NCBI GenBank assembly: GCA_038496675.1
Contig: CM076649.1
Coordinates: forward strand, 20,937,422-21,001,421
Direction of reading: 5' to 3'
Source: Rachycentron canadum
Taxonomy: Eukaryota > Chordata > Actinopteri > Carangiformes > Rachycentridae
Length of the DNA stretch: 64,000 nt
Every line of letters begins with the position of its first letter. Position 1 is the first letter of the stretch. Shown in pieces: positions 13,701 to 24,716 of this stretch. Made by a program: the position numbers and the translations under genes. The notes beneath the pieces are model-generated. The model worked only from the letters and a program-made list of their open reading frames with translations. It had not been told where the DNA came from and made no database searches.

Positions 13701-15345
13701 ACATGAATGACAGGCTGAAACAGTCCTGGTTTCCCCTCAGCTGTCCACACTGCTAAGGAGAGAGTTGCTGCCTGGGCTGAATTCAGACTGACTAACTGAT
13801 AAATCTACTTTTCCAAAACATCACCAACTTAAAGTTTTAGAAAGTAGTAAAATCTTCATTTGGACATGTAATGAGTCCCCACCTGATTTGTAAAAGATCC
13901 ATATTCTCTGATAAATCAGACACTTAACCTCTGTATAGTACAGTGAGCTCGTCTCATATTTGACTGTTATTTAATTTTACCTTTCTAGGAGAATATTAAC
14001 TGTAAAAACATATGGATGGAATGATTTTATTCCCATAAAACATGCCCGTCTCCTTCTGGGGTTTACCACTATTTTCTCCATTGACATACATTGCACCATA
14101 TTCTTCATTCAAGCACCAATTGTAGGTTCACTATTTCTTCTCGAGGTTAAATTTGTTGGAGACAAGTGCAGCAATACCACCTGAATTGTCTCTGCCCTGA
14201 CCTTAGAGATTGACCTTCTCCCTCTTTTTGATATCCTCACAATTATTTTAGCCACTCTGCAGTCTACAACTGACATCACAATGAATGAGAATGAGTGAGG
14301 GAACACATTTAAGACAGCTATAGAACACACAAAGTTTCCAGGGGCGTCACCTGTTACAGCGTGTATCACAAAGGCTGGTAAGGCAGGTTTGAGTGCAGTC
14401 ATTTGCTGCATGTCAACCCTGATCTCTCACCCTCCCTGACATTTCTCTCTCTCTCTCTCTCTCTCTGTGTGGCTGTCAGAATAAAGGCAAAAATAAAACC
14501 CCAAGAGTATTTTTAAAAAAAATAATATAAAAAGTGTCCACAGCCTAAAGTAGGGCGAGGTAACTGTTAGCTGAGCTCCACTGGAGATTTACCAGCACCA
14601 TCACCTCCGTCCTCCACGAGTCCTCAAAATGGCTGACCTGTGCACCAACTGTTGGTGTTATGTAATCATATTTAACGTTATTTGACGTTTCTCCTCGTCC
14701 TCTAGTTTCCTACCATGAATTCACTTTATGACTATTACAGTCAATACTTCCTTGTAATGTGTCTCGCATGTAAAAAGAAAATGAAATATGTTGTGAGAAT
14801 GTGAGAGCAAAAGTCTGAACTCGTATGATCAAATTTTCACTTGTATAAAATATTCACACACACTTGAGCAGAAACATGTCGGGGTGAACCAATCAGAGAT
14901 CAGGAGACCGAGCGCTCTTTCACTCTACATCCCTGTCTGCAGTTAGCTAAACCGAGTCAGGGGAGTTTCTCTAAAAGCTTAGACACCAATACCTCACATT
15001 TCTTTATATGAATTTTGTCCATTTTAGCCTTCCATACCTGCAAAAAGCTACTGTAATGATAACGGAATGCTCAGTCCTCTGTTTCAGATCTGCATCAGCA
15101 AAATTGTGTTTAGTCAAAGTAACTGCAAAGAAGTGACCATGAACCTGCTTAGGATGAAGGTGACTGGTTCACATGTGGGCGCGTCTCTTATCTTCATCAG
15201 AGACACAGACACTGACCCTCTCCTTCCTCTGCATTACTAAATATTCTGATAAAATCAACACAACACACGCACATATTCACACTTTTCCCTGGTGACAAGC
15301 TGGTGGGGAACATATCGTCTTACCCGAGACTGTGCTGGTCATCAT
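323..15345 (-). CDS. stmn3: stathmin-3 (SCG10-like protein), five coding exons, complete
   Basis: Coding exons on the minus strand: 15324-15345, 5552-5647, 4791-4969, 2310-2501 and 323-382; 549 nt, 182 aa (human STMN3 has 180). The N-terminus has the membrane-targeting segment with Cys23 and Cys25 in the CSCFY context, palmitoylated in this family. RASGQSFEVILK (from about residue 48) opens the stathmin-like domain, followed by SLEELQKRLEAAEERRK and a long charged coiled-coil helix ending RRNKERQADLSG. Family members bind two tubulin heterodimers and promote microtubule disassembly, mainly in neurons on Golgi and vesicle membranes. The tail and the FYSQPHPN stretch favour stmn3 over stmn2 or stmn4, and arfrp1 next door agrees. 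Two in-frame ATGs start the protein (15343-15345 and 15340-15342); I use the first. The donor of the last intron reads GC. The assembly gap lies in intron 2 and removes no coding sequence. Confidence 0.93.
383..2309 (-). other. stmn3 intron 4, GC-AG type
   Basis: Intron between stmn3 coding exons 4 and 5. The donor next to exon 4 reads AAA|GCAAGT and the acceptor is CTTACAG. The interior has no recognisable gene, only AT-rich unique-looking sequence and a poly-A run near 1528. Confidence 0.8.
3425..3720. repeat. dispersed repeat fragment inside stmn3 intron
   Basis: Block containing a gtgggtgacgtcacgg segment that resembles the gggtgacatcatggtggg end of the repeat at 3930-4400, and an agctccaccca segment also found in that family. 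Probably a diverged or composite copy of the same non-autonomous element. Boundaries are approximate. Confidence 0.4.
3930..4400 (+). repeat. dispersed repeat family 1, longest copy
   Basis: Contains three segments that recur elsewhere in the window: ccatcagggggcgactctac (also near 16280), a gattgtattgaa...aaaatgtccctacttct block (also near 25220), and cagctcacaaaccaa.gggtgacatcat (also near 8165). Three independent partial matches at unlinked positions identify it as an interspersed element. No coding capacity; likely a non-autonomous element of fish genomes. Confidence 0.65.
5003..5519. repeat. (AG)n microsatellite containing the assembly gap
   Basis: A pure AG dinucleotide array runs into a block of 401 N (5039-5439) and resumes as interrupted AG/GGGAGA on the far side. 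It lies in stmn3 intron 2. The gap was most likely left because the array could not be read through, so its true length is unknown. Confidence 0.9.
7675..7737. repeat. tetranucleotide microsatellite, (GTCA)n followed by (GACA)n
   Basis: About six GTCA units run directly into about nine GACA units with no interruption, a two-phase compound microsatellite. Confidence 0.9.
8043..8205 (+). repeat. dispersed repeat family 1, partial copy
   Basis: Matches 4205-4395 in the same orientation with small differences: caggataga.acagagcagg, then ccacccctca.tcctc, then cagctcacaaaccaa.gggtg. Confidence 0.65.
8645..8751. repeat. inverted repeat with perfect 18-bp arms
   Basis: Arm 8645-8662 (gttctctgagtggagaga) is the exact reverse complement of arm 8734-8751, with a 71-bp spacer. 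Probably the ends of a small fold-back element within stmn3 intron 1. Confidence 0.7.
12136..12330. mobile_element. possible DNA-transposon fragment
   Basis: The start, ggcctgtactacaaagcagg, resembles the terminal sequence of a common fish DNA-transposon family. I did not find the matching opposite end downstream, so this is a partial copy at best. Assigned by resemblance only. Confidence 0.3.
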
Positions 15346-15500
15346 TGCTCACCGTGGACGAGGAGGAGGAGGAGAGAAGAGTCGGAGGATGCTGCTGGAT
15401 GGAGGAGAGGAGAGAATGTGAAGGAGAGAGGAGGAATGAGGGAGGGAGAGAGAGAGATGAGGAAGGAGGGAGGGAGGGAGAGAGGAGATGGGCTGGGTGT
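15346..15500 (-). promoter_or_regulatory. stmn3: presumed 5' UTR and core promoter of stmn3
   Basis: Strongly purine-rich on the plus strand (pyrimidine-rich on the coding strand), directly upstream of the first stmn3 ATG. No TATA box seen. The extent of the 5' UTR cannot be fixed from sequence; the assignment rests on position and base composition. Confidence 0.4.
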
Positions 15501-16184
15501 GTGTCTGTGCCCTGACTGGTGCAGTGCACAAGTCTTTGTAAACAATGGGCAGCCACTGGGAATGGATGTGTGTGTGTGTGTGTAGTGGGAGAACAGTCAC
15601 ATGAGGGACCAGACAGATGAACACACAGACGCACACAAATAGTGGCCCAGAAGGCTCAACACACTCATTTTAAGCTGCTAAGTGTTGCTATTGCTACATT
15701 GGTAACGTTAGCATCAACGGCTGTTTAAGGTTTAAGGTTTTTGTGGTTTAAGGACCAAAACCATCTCAGTGGACTGCTCTTCTTCTCCTACCACCAACTG
15801 TCCCTCAGTGCAACAGCCACAAAGCTGCAGCAGTGTACCTGAAATAACAGCCAGGTGTACAGTTGTAAAGTTGTTGACGGATCAGTGAAGTCGTCCGTTG
15901 ACACACAAAAATGTTTCTGATGAATGTAAATCGATTATTTGCTCTATTTTCAACTCCGTGTTTGTTCTTGCTCCTCCAACTGTTTAAAGGTCCAGACTTT
16001 ATGCCAGTGTTTTATCTTATAAGAAGTAGGGGCAGGTGGTGACTGACTGTACGTTCACAACTTTACTGCTAGCTTTTAACTAACAAGCTAACTGATCGCC
16101 AGCATCACCTCTCTCTCTCCATCTCTCTCATCTTTTTACCCGAGTTGCTTGATAACTTAATTTTCCCCCCGGACATAAATAAAA

Positions 16185-16185
16185 G

Positions 16186-16224
<39 letters not shown>

Positions 16225-16225
16225 T
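16185..16225. repeat. (CTAT)n/(CTTT)n microsatellite
   Basis: About five CTAT units followed by about five CTTT units, between stmn3 and arfrp1. Confidence 0.85.
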
Positions 16226-16234
16226 TGGGCACAC

Positions 16235-16310
16235 AAAAATATTGAGGCTGAAGAGCCTTATACCTGCATCTATCCAATAACCATCAGGGGGCGACTCTAC
16301 TTGTCACTTG
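16235..16310 (+). repeat. dispersed repeat family 1, fragment
   Basis: Shares gctgaagagcctta and ccatcagggggcgactctac with 3955-4022 in the same orientation. Confidence 0.6.
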
Positions 16311-16733
16311 ATAAACACATAAAAGAAAAAAAAAAACTGCTTGTCGTGCTTGCACTCATGGGACACCACTGATAAAATATTTCTCAGAACCAAAAACCAT
16401 CTGTGTAGTTTTACATCTCCTCAGGCTTCTCTCAGCCGTGGGATTGGGCCTTGTGGTCAACCAAACATCAAACAGATGCATCCCAACCCTTTTCATCACC
16501 TTTTAATGTCCCCTGGAAACACTTGTGTTGGGAGTATTTGCATGTTTTCTGAGGTTGCAACGTGCTGAGCTTTCAGGGCCACTGCCACTACTACGACGCA
16601 TCAGTGAGTCACTAAGTCTCATGTTCACCACCATCAACACACATTATAGTTTAATTTGTCCCAGTCCCAGTTTCATCCTATTAGTATAATGTTAAGAACT
16701 ACACTAAATGAAATGCTTTAGGAAATTATTTCA

Positions 16734-16739
16734 TTTATT
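16734..16739 (-). terminator. arfrp1: candidate polyadenylation signal of arfrp1
   Basis: AATAAA on the minus strand, about 570 nt beyond the arfrp1 stop codon. Plausible, but an earlier non-canonical signal cannot be excluded. Confidence 0.4.
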
Positions 16740-17311
16740 TTTTCAAAAGAAAATTTTTAGTAGGAACTAACAGGCTCAGAGCTGAGAGCCACTGACAGAA
16801 GAGGGGAAACAAAACATGGTTGGTTTTGGTCTTTTCATGGGATTTCACTGCAATAACAAAAATACAGATTAATCCTGTTTCCATAAATATGTTCTATGAA
16901 CAGCTGCAGTGTCATTGTTAGTTGATACCTCCTGACACCAAAACTGAGGAAGTCAGAAAAGATTTAACTCTGATTTGACGAATGAGGGATGAAGTTAATG
17001 TGATGCTGTTAAAGTTGTGGTTCTTGTGTGTATGCTCTGTGGTCACCATACAGGCTGTCAGCTCCATGCAGACACAGGCACAGCAGAGACTGAGGCTGCT
17101 GCTCCACATGAAGCAGAGGATTCAAAAAGTGGAACAGACTTAAAAACTCTGCCAGTCTCTCTGCGATGAACTCCTAAAGGCAGAAATCCAAAGTGTTCAC
17201 AGTCACAGCAACACGAGGAGAGAGGAGAGGTAACCAGCTCCAGATTTACAAGGAATGTCCTCAGGGAGAAACTCTCAGTCCATGATGAGAGTGAAGCCGC
17301 CTCTAGTCTTC

Positions 17312-20300
17312 TTATGTGATGTCCTTCTGTCTGGGAGGCCTGTGAATGTTCCTCACCACACATTTCACCATCCACTCGATCCCCTCATTGACTCCGTCCC
17401 TGCAGAGACAAGAGCTCAGTCAGTTCCAGAACAACATAGCGAGCTGCAGCCGAGGTACTGTGAAGGTCGCCTGTCTACATCAGAGCTGATTCTTCACAGC
17501 CACTGATAGATACCTGAGGTTGAACAAGAGGGACCTGTGTCCTCCACTCTGTATTAGTGTCTCAGTTCAGGACCATGATGCTGCATTACATTCGACAGTT
17601 CGATGATGGTGCATTTGGGGATAGGAATCAAGGACCAGTTCAACCATGGTCATCATACAGTTTATCATCTCCTCCCATCAATGCAGAGTCATCAATGGGA
17701 TGAGGTCAGACATGTTTTTCTGACAGCTGCATATTTTAAAACAATGACTCTGAAACACAGAGGAGTCAGGGTGGAGAGGAGGGAACTGTCTGAAGCTTAC
17801 TCACAGATTGGTGCACTGATGCTGAGAACCTGTGTAGCTAACAATAATGAATAAGACGCACAAGCAGGATCAGCAGGTCCCCTCCTCAGTGTGTAGAGCA
17901 GCAGTCTTACCCTGTGAGGGCAGTGCAGGGCTGCACTAAGCAGTCCCTCTTTCCAATCTTGGGGGCACAGTCACTGAAGGCGGTTTTAATGTCGGGCACT
18001 GACAAACAGTCCTGAGGACAGAGCAGAGAGAGAGACTGAACCTCTGGGACAGATCTTCAGCTTCAGTGTCAGCATTTCATCACTGGCATTTTGAGTTTGG
18101 GTTTCCATTTTAAAAGGACAAAAACAGCCCAGTTTTGCAGATGTAGTGAAAGTTTAAACTGAGCTGATTTATCTGAGCAGCAGCCATGATAAGAGCTTAG
18201 TAAATATTTTATTTCAATATTTTTTATTTATTTCAATATTTTAGTCCTGCTTGTTTTGTCTTTGTAGTTAGAGGAGGATTTATCATACATGTGTTATAAA
18301 TTATGTTGGTTTAAAAGAAAAAAAACTAAACAAAAGCCTAGTGTAATTGCAGTTAGACTCTAACTCAAATTAATAACTGAGTAATGTGTTTTGTGAGCCA
18401 CAGTGACCAATTTCTAATTTGTTCATCCTTGAGTTCTAGTAAGTGTTGGCACCAGTTGTAATGAAATTCCCTCCAGATGTAACTTAGACATCACATGAGG
18501 ATGAGACAGATGCCTCTGGCCAGCTGTCTTCACATCGCATGTGTTTTTAAAATCATCCTCATGAACATGAACATGGTCTTAGTGAATCACAAGGATCTGA
18601 CAGTACCGGGACATCCTGCTTGTTGGCCAGCACCAGGAGAGGAACTCCCTCTAAAGCCTCACTGCTGATCATCTTCTCTGGAGGAGACAGTAAAATCAAC
18701 TGACTGGTTAGGGTTTATCTTTATCATCACACAGTGACAACACAAACACTGACTGTTAAAGACTGATCATCTTCTCATAACATGTAACCAAGCTTTTCAT
18801 GTGATAAGATACAGTGAAGTTCAAATTTGACATAAACCTGTGAACAACAAAATCGTCATCATCATTATTAGGACGTTACACTGATCAGCCATAACATTAT
18901 CTGGTCACCATGGCTACTGTCAGTGGTGGATATGTGAGGCAGCAGCTGAACATTTAGTCCTGAAGTTGATGTGTTGGAAGCTGTTGTTTGGAAGACTGGA
19001 CCGTGTGGTCTGATCCAACAGAAGAGCTACTGGAGCTCAAACTGCTAAAGAAGTTCATGCTGGTTCTGATAGAAAGGTGTCAGAAAACAGACCATCAGTT
19101 TGTTGTGTTTGTATGTGGGGCTGTGTAGCCTCAGACCGGTCAGGGTGTCCATGCTGACCCCTGTCCACCACCAGAAGCTCCTACAATGGACACAGGAGGA
19201 GCAGGACTGGACCATGGAGCAATGAAGAAGGTGGTCTGGTCTGAGGGATCAGGTTTTCTTTTACATCATATAGATGGTCAGGTGTGTGCACGTCTGTTAC
19301 CTGGGGAAGACATGGTACCAGGATGCATGATGGGTTAGGGTTAGGGTGGATGTTCCTTTGACTCGTCCCACCTCCCTAAACATGGTTCAGACCAAGTCCC
19401 CCCCCCTTCATGGAAACAGTCTTCCCTAATGGCAGTGGCCTCTTTCAGCAGGATAATGCTCCCTGTCACTGCAACAATGGTTCAGGAGCTTTGAGGAACA
19501 ACAACCAGTTCAAGGTGTTGACTTGGCTCCAAATTCCCCAGATCTCAGTCCAATCCAGCATCTGTGGGATGAGCTGGACCAACAAGTCTGATCCATGGAG
19601 GCTCCACTTCACAACTTCAGGACTTAAAATGGTGCCAGACACCACACCTCACCTTCAGAAGTCTAGAGGAGTCGAGGCCTTGAGCTGTTTTGGTGATAAA
19701 AAGGGGACCTACACAATATTAGAAAGGTGGTCATAATGTTATGGCTGATCAGTTTATGTCCAGAGTGACTGCAGCTGTTTTACACACAGGGACACAGACA
19801 CACTGAAGGAGACAGGACAGAGTGTTTCTCACCAAAGGCCTCCTTTGACTCTGACAGGCGGGCTTCATCAGTAGAATCTATCACATAGATGACTCCATGG
19901 GACTCAGCGTAGTACTATAAATAAACAAGAGGAGACAAACAGGACAGCAGATAGTGGTGACTGTGATGTTTCAGTCCCACCTGAAACACCTGAGATTTAA
20001 GATTAAAGTCAACACATTATGAGACACAGTTAAAGTAGATCCAAATGGCATAGATAAAGACTAGAGGGGCTAGAAGACTGATAGTCCACATACTATCCAT
20101 CTACTCTGATGTCTGTCACTTGATAAGAGCTTCAGCCATCATTCCCCTTAATATACCAGAGGTTGCAACACGTCCTTTGAGCAGCTATGTCTTCAGGACA
20201 GACGAGGCTGCAGTGAGTCGCCATCGGAAAGTGAGAGACAGGCCAAGGCTAGCTAGTTAGCATGCTAACTTCCAAGAGTTGGACTGGAATTTGTTTCCAC

Positions 20301-22100
20301 CTCTGGAGACAGATGTAGGTGAGTAAAGGAATTAATGAATGTGTAAATGTGAATGAGGAATGTTTGATGATGAACTTCTAGACTAGGAAACAGCTGCTAA
20401 TGCTAATAGCAAAACGTACATGTGGCGCCTTTAAATTTCAAATTTTCATATTTATTTGAAGTTACCTCAAGGCACTTTTCATATAGAGCACGTCCTGACC
20501 AAACTCTATGAAGTTATTTAAAAGGGACCCAACAAATCCACCTCACCTAATCAAACTGAAGGTATTATATTCTACAACCAGACTTTAACAAAATATGTTG
20601 ACAATCAGATGACTCACTGTAGTTATATAAAGTCACTGTGCATTAAATAACTGTATCTTACAAACAGGATATTTATTGCTTTTTCATTTCAAACTCACTT
20701 TGTCCCACAGAGACTGGAGCTCATCCTGTCCTCCCAGATCCCAGAACATCAGACGAGCCTTTCCCACATCGATTGTACCAACTATGACAGAAAGTGAGAC
20801 ACACATAGGTCACATCAGAGCAGAGTGAACTGTTGGACACACGATTAATGACAACATTTAACCATTAAGAGGATCACAGTCAAGAGAGAGAGGTAAACAG
20901 TCAGGTCTGTTGGTGCAACAGAGCAGTGATGTATCCTGGGAAGTCACTGTTTGAAGTGAAGTGCCCATCCCGCTTCATGACACAGGCGAACACACACAGC
21001 AGCACTTACTGTTCAGGCCAACTGTTGTTGTGATCTTTGACAGGTTCATGCCTTTGTAGTTCTTACTGAACTTTGTTTTGGTCTGTTCCAGAAAGGTCTG
21101 AGAGAGAAAGGACAGTTGGATGACACAGGCTGCTACCACAGACACATCAGCAGATCACATCATTTTATGGTTCTTTACTGAAGCTTAAAATACTCAAACA
21201 AACTTCACCAGGCTTGAAATCTTCTGCTTTCATATTATAAAACACATATACACATGTGTTTACATATAATTACTACTAGTCTACTATGAGGTAAGAAATG
21301 CAACTTATAATTGAGCATTTTCACTACTGAACATGGGAATTTTGGAGATGATGTTTTAAGCATAAGAGCAATTAATATTATTGCTTATTGGATGCAATGT
21401 TTTGGTAGTATATTTGTGAGAATGTACAGTGGGCATCAAACACACAGTAACACTAAGGTATGTTACAGTTGGACCTCTCTTTAAATAGATACTGGTTTGC
21501 AGTGGATTCTAACAGAGAAAATGAGACTCCCCAATGGCAAAGCCACACATGACACAGTGCCATGTAGAAACAACACAAACAATGACACGGTCAGTGTGGG
21601 CGTTAACAGCCAGGTTATACAACAAATTACCACCAGTCAGCTGCAGATTTATTGTTCCTCACAGAGTAAAGTGTTCCTGAAGCCTCACAGCTCTGAAGGC
21701 ATGAACTCCTGTTCCCTCTCTTATATCAAACACTGGACAAATGCAATATGTTCAATTCACTAGAACTATACAAATACACAGGCAAGCGGCCTCTGATATA
21801 ACACGTTCATTGTTAGTTTAACAAACTTGGCAACAGACACAGACGTCCCTCCCTCCTGCTCGTCGTTTCCCAGGTATCAGCTGGTGGAAAAGCCTCGAAA
21901 GCCTTGAAGGCTGCGTTGAGGTTTGTTACTGAGGATTGATGCCTGGATATCTCCATCTGGACCGACAAACCTCAGCTGTAATAAATTCAGATTGAAGGTT
22001 AATTTACCGTTTTTCCGGCGTTGTCCAGTCCCAGGATCAACACGCAGTACTCGTCCTTCTGGAACATGTACTTGTACAACCCAGATAATAACGTGTACAT
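17312..22100 (-). CDS. arfrp1: ADP-ribosylation factor-related protein 1, seven exons, complete
   Basis: Exons: 22008-22100, 21010-21097, 20699-20781, 19833-19914, 18607-18677, 17911-18011 and 17312-17399; 606 nt, 201 aa, the same length as human ARFRP1. All junctions are GT-AG and in phase. The start MYTLLSGLYKYMF lacks the Gly2 myristoylation site of classical ARFs, as expected for ARFRP1. GTP-binding motifs: P-loop GLDNAGKT at 24-31, switch II WDLGGQ at 74-79, NKQD at 134-137. The end RPPRQKDIT matches the family. ARFRP1 is a small GTPase of the trans-Golgi that recruits ARL1 and golgins and supports vesicle sorting. Intron 4 carries a Tc1-like insertion in the opposite orientation. No inactivating change seen. 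Confidence 0.96.
18879..19754 (+). mobile_element. degenerate Tc1-like transposon inside arfrp1 intron 4
   Basis: Near-identical terminal inverted repeats start ACTGATCAGCCATAACATTA at each end, flanked by TA (18877-18878 and 19755-19756), the target duplication of Tc1/mariner elements. The interior reads as a broken transposase on the plus strand: MEQ...RRW segments near 19200, then GLFQQDNAPCH (about 19440-19470) around the second catalytic Asp, then a frame change before NSPDLSPIQHLWDELD, which holds the third catalytic region. Stops and frameshifts show it is dead. At about 876 bp it is shorter than a full Tc1 element, so it also carries deletions. Confidence 0.88.
20155..20425 (+). repeat. 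dispersed repeat family 2, copy 1
   Basis: In arfrp1 intron 3. Shares gaggttg.aacacgtcct, gctagttagcatgctaac, a ttccacctctggagacagat block and the following ggtgagtaaaggaat with copies near 29925 and 47225. All three copies are in the same orientation. Confidence 0.7.
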
Positions 22101-22369
22101 TTCGGGAGGAAAACTGTCAACACAGGTGCTCAGGCTTGCTAATGTTAGCTTGTCAGCTTAGCCTAGCCTACATATGGGGACAAACACGGCGATTGTAGCC
22201 GCTGTATCTTCATTATGAACTAAGAAAACAAACACGTTTAGAAAGCAGAGACCAACAACCGTAGGTTCACAACACGAGGGGGTAAAAGTCGTCGTCGTCT
22301 GCAGATATTTCAGCTAAACCAAACTCTGACAACAGCAGCTCTGACGCTACGTGTAACAAGGAAGTAGAA

Positions 22370-22460
22370 CGGCGGGAATTGTGGGAAATGAAGTAAACAG
22401 CGGCTCGTTAAACCGTGGCTGGGAAGCATGGTCACGTGAAAAAACTACATTTCCCGCAAA
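22370..22460. promoter_or_regulatory. arfrp1: candidate promoter elements upstream of arfrp1
   Basis: About 275-355 nt upstream of the arfrp1 ATG lie two copies, in opposite orientation, of a sequence resembling the ZNF143/THAP11 motif (ACTACA.TTCCC): ggaattgtgggaaatgaagt at 22375-22394 and actacatttccc at 22444-22455. A tcacgtga E-box (22432-22439) sits between them, and an ETS-like aggaagt lies just upstream. This arrangement is typical of housekeeping-gene promoters; use here is inferred. Confidence 0.45.
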
Positions 22461-22499
22461 CTACCGCGATAGTTTTAGCGATTAGCTCACGTAACGTAA

Positions 22500-23300
22500 T
22501 CCAGTTAAAGAAACAACACCCCACAAACAGTTTACAGCTGTTTTGGCAATTTAGTTACTCTAACAAACACAAACAGTTGTATATTATCAATTTGGTGATT
22601 ACTTTATCCATGAATCTAAATTTAGCCGTGCTAAAACATATACCTTCATCATTTACGAAAATGAAATCAGGCTGTACATTAAAACTCTGCTGCAAAACTG
22701 TGTGTTTGTGTTCTTTATTTAACATTTTTATTTGCATCACTCCCCCTGGCTCTCATTGTGATGACTGCCTTGTCTGTATAGGAATGTTTTTTTCCAAACA
22801 AACAAACAAAACAAAACAAACAAACAAACAAAAAACAACAACACTGTGATAAGCTACTCTAACTGTCATCATCATCATTGTCAATAAATATCACAGATCA
22901 GGCTGACCCAGGCTTGTCCCAGCAGCATGAACCACTACAACACAACCATCACAATTATTCAAACAAATACAACAGTGTAAATAATATGCAGTTAGAGAGC
23001 AGTTCAGAGATCAGCTGCTTTAATCAATCCAGAAAACCTTGACACAAGCCGACAGTTGTTGTCTTTTTGACACAGTTGTGTCCACTAACATGATAAATGT
23101 GGGTCTATCATGCTCTCCTCAGCCTCTTATAACTCTGTCTGCCTGGTTTGGTTCAGTGGGATTATCAGTGTTCTGTCACTGAGAACTGCTGCTGGAGATG
23201 AGGCTGACAAGCACAGTGAGACCATGCACACAGTAAATATGCAACCCTAATAATGAAGGAGAGAAAAAGGTCCATGCAGCTACAAGGTTTGTGTGTATTG
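22500..23300. other. intergenic, no gene recognised
   Basis: AT-rich sequence between the arfrp1 promoter and the Tc1-like fragment. A 144-codon open frame crosses it (22415-22849) but has no recognisable domain, ends in an A-rich simple repeat (caaacaaacaaaac near 22800) and overlaps the arfrp1 promoter elements. Confidence 0.6.
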
Positions 23301-23303
23301 ATA

Positions 23304-23800
23304 CAGTGGCTTGCAAAAGTATTCATACCCTTTGAACTTTTCCACATTTTGTCACGTTACGACCACAAACATAAATATATTTTAATGGAATTTTATGTGA
23401 AAGACCAACACAAAGTGGCACACAATTATGAAGTACAAAGAAAATTATACATGATTTTAATTTTTTTTTACAAATAAAAAACTGAAAAGTGCAGTGTGCA
23501 AAAGTATTCAGCCCCCTTTTCTCCTTCTGCCTTCAGAAGTTGCCTGATGATCGCTGAATGATCGAATGTTGACCTAGTGACTAAATAGAGTCAACCTGTG
23601 TGTAATCTAATCTCAGTACAACTACAGCTGTTCTGTGACGGCCTCAGATGTTTGTTAAGAGAATATTGGGGAGCAAACAGCATCATGAAGTCCAAGGAAC
23701 ACACCAGAAAGGTCAGGGATAAAGTTGTGGAGAAGTTTAAAGCAGGGTTCGGCTATAAAAAGATTTCCCAAGCTTTAAACATCTCATGGAGCACTGTTCC
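23304..23800 (+). mobile_element. truncated Tc1-like transposon
   Basis: Starts next to TA with cagtggcttgcaaaagtatt, a typical terminal repeat of fish Tc1-like elements, and continues through non-coding sequence into a transposase start: MKSKEHTRKVRDKVVEKF followed by GYKKISQALNIS, the DNA-binding helix-turn-helix. It breaks off at about 23800 where unrelated sequence begins. No catalytic domain and no right terminal repeat, so it is immobile. Confidence 0.85.
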
Positions 23801-24180
23801 AGGTACATCTGTCTTTGATCAGATCATCAGTGTCTGTACAAGAGCCCCAGCTCAGCTTCCACTCACTGCCAGATAGTTCTGCTCAACTAATGTTCCTCTC
23901 CTGGATCTCCTCTGCACCTGCCCCTGCCTTTTTGTGCCATTCATCTGTGTCTGAACCACCTGGCTGTCTCCTTGTGATGTGTCTCTGGTCCACTCTCCTC
24001 CATACCTTGTTTCTGACACCTCCTGTGGACCCCTGCCCTGGAGTCCCTGTCTTCATTCACTATCACCATCCCTGAACTCAATAAAGATCCTGCTGCTAAT
24101 CAGTGGTGGTGTCTTTTAGTCTGTATCTGCATTGGGGTCCTAGACTAGTCCTAGCAGTTTGTGTAACACCTTTAAACTCA
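23800..24180 (+). repeat. possible retroelement 3' tail
   Basis: Follows the truncated Tc1 fragment abruptly. Pyrimidine-rich sequence ends in aataaagatcctgctgctaa and a ctgcattggggtcctag tail, a layout often seen at the 3' ends of fish retroelements. No coding sequence. Family not identified. Confidence 0.3.
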
Positions 24181-24289
24181 ATATAATGGGCTCCATTAAA
24201 CTTCTGAGCTGCAGTACAATTCTGAGTATGAGTTACAGTGGGTTATTGAGCTTGAAAGATGTGTGTGCATGGTGGGGGTAAGTGGGGGT

Positions 24290-24530
24290 ATTGTTCTTTA
24301 TGATCAGGCTTTCCCAATCCACATGTAATGTTCATGACTTGGGGGCGTGGCTGAGGGTGGTGACTGCTTTGTTGTGACATCACAAAGTTCCAGAAGTCCT
24401 GACGGCTGGTTTTGAGGCTTTAAGTTTCTGAAAACAGGCTGTGAGCATTTCTCTCTGGACTGACACCTTTGATACTTTCACATGGAGATCGACCTTGAGA
24501 CTATATGGGGCCTTTAACTGTTGAAAAACC
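24290..24530 (-). repeat. dispersed repeat family 3, inverted copy
   Basis: Reverse complement of the block shared by 40975-41240 and 60695-60930 (for example cctgacggctggtttt.aggct matches aaaaccagccgtcagg). Confidence 0.7.
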
Positions 24531-24605
24531 CCACCACAATTTCACCTTTAAATTATATTGAAACAAACACAAATGTAAAACATTGAACCAATGTCATATG
24601 ACAGA

Positions 24606-24611
24606 TTTATT
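24606..24611 (-). terminator. polyadenylation signal of chitinase gene A
   Basis: AATAAA on the minus strand, about 105 nt beyond the stop codon of gene A. Confidence 0.5.
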
Positions 24612-24716
24612 TTTCTGAATTATTTCTGTTAGAGTAATGTGTTTAAAGCATGTTGCTGTTACTATTGTCTTTCATAGTAAACAGAAGCTGCCATCGTCCG
24701 AAGATATTATAGTCAA

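Larger units (their letters stand above)
5648..15323 (-). other. stmn3 intron 1, about 9.7 kb
   Basis: GT-AG intron from exon 1 (donor GTAAGA) to exon 2 (acceptor GTAACAG). It contains a GTCA/GACA microsatellite (7675-7737), a dispersed repeat (8043-8205), a long inverted repeat (8645-8751), a DNA-transposon-like fragment near 12136 and a poly-A run near 13470. No protein-coding exon recognised. A large first intron is the usual place for regulatory elements of neuronal genes, but I could not identify a specific motif. Confidence 0.7.

Noticed and set aside
22415..22849. Plus-strand 144-codon frame next to arfrp1
   Set aside because: Overlaps promoter motifs, no domain, AT-rich and ends in a simple A-rich repeat.
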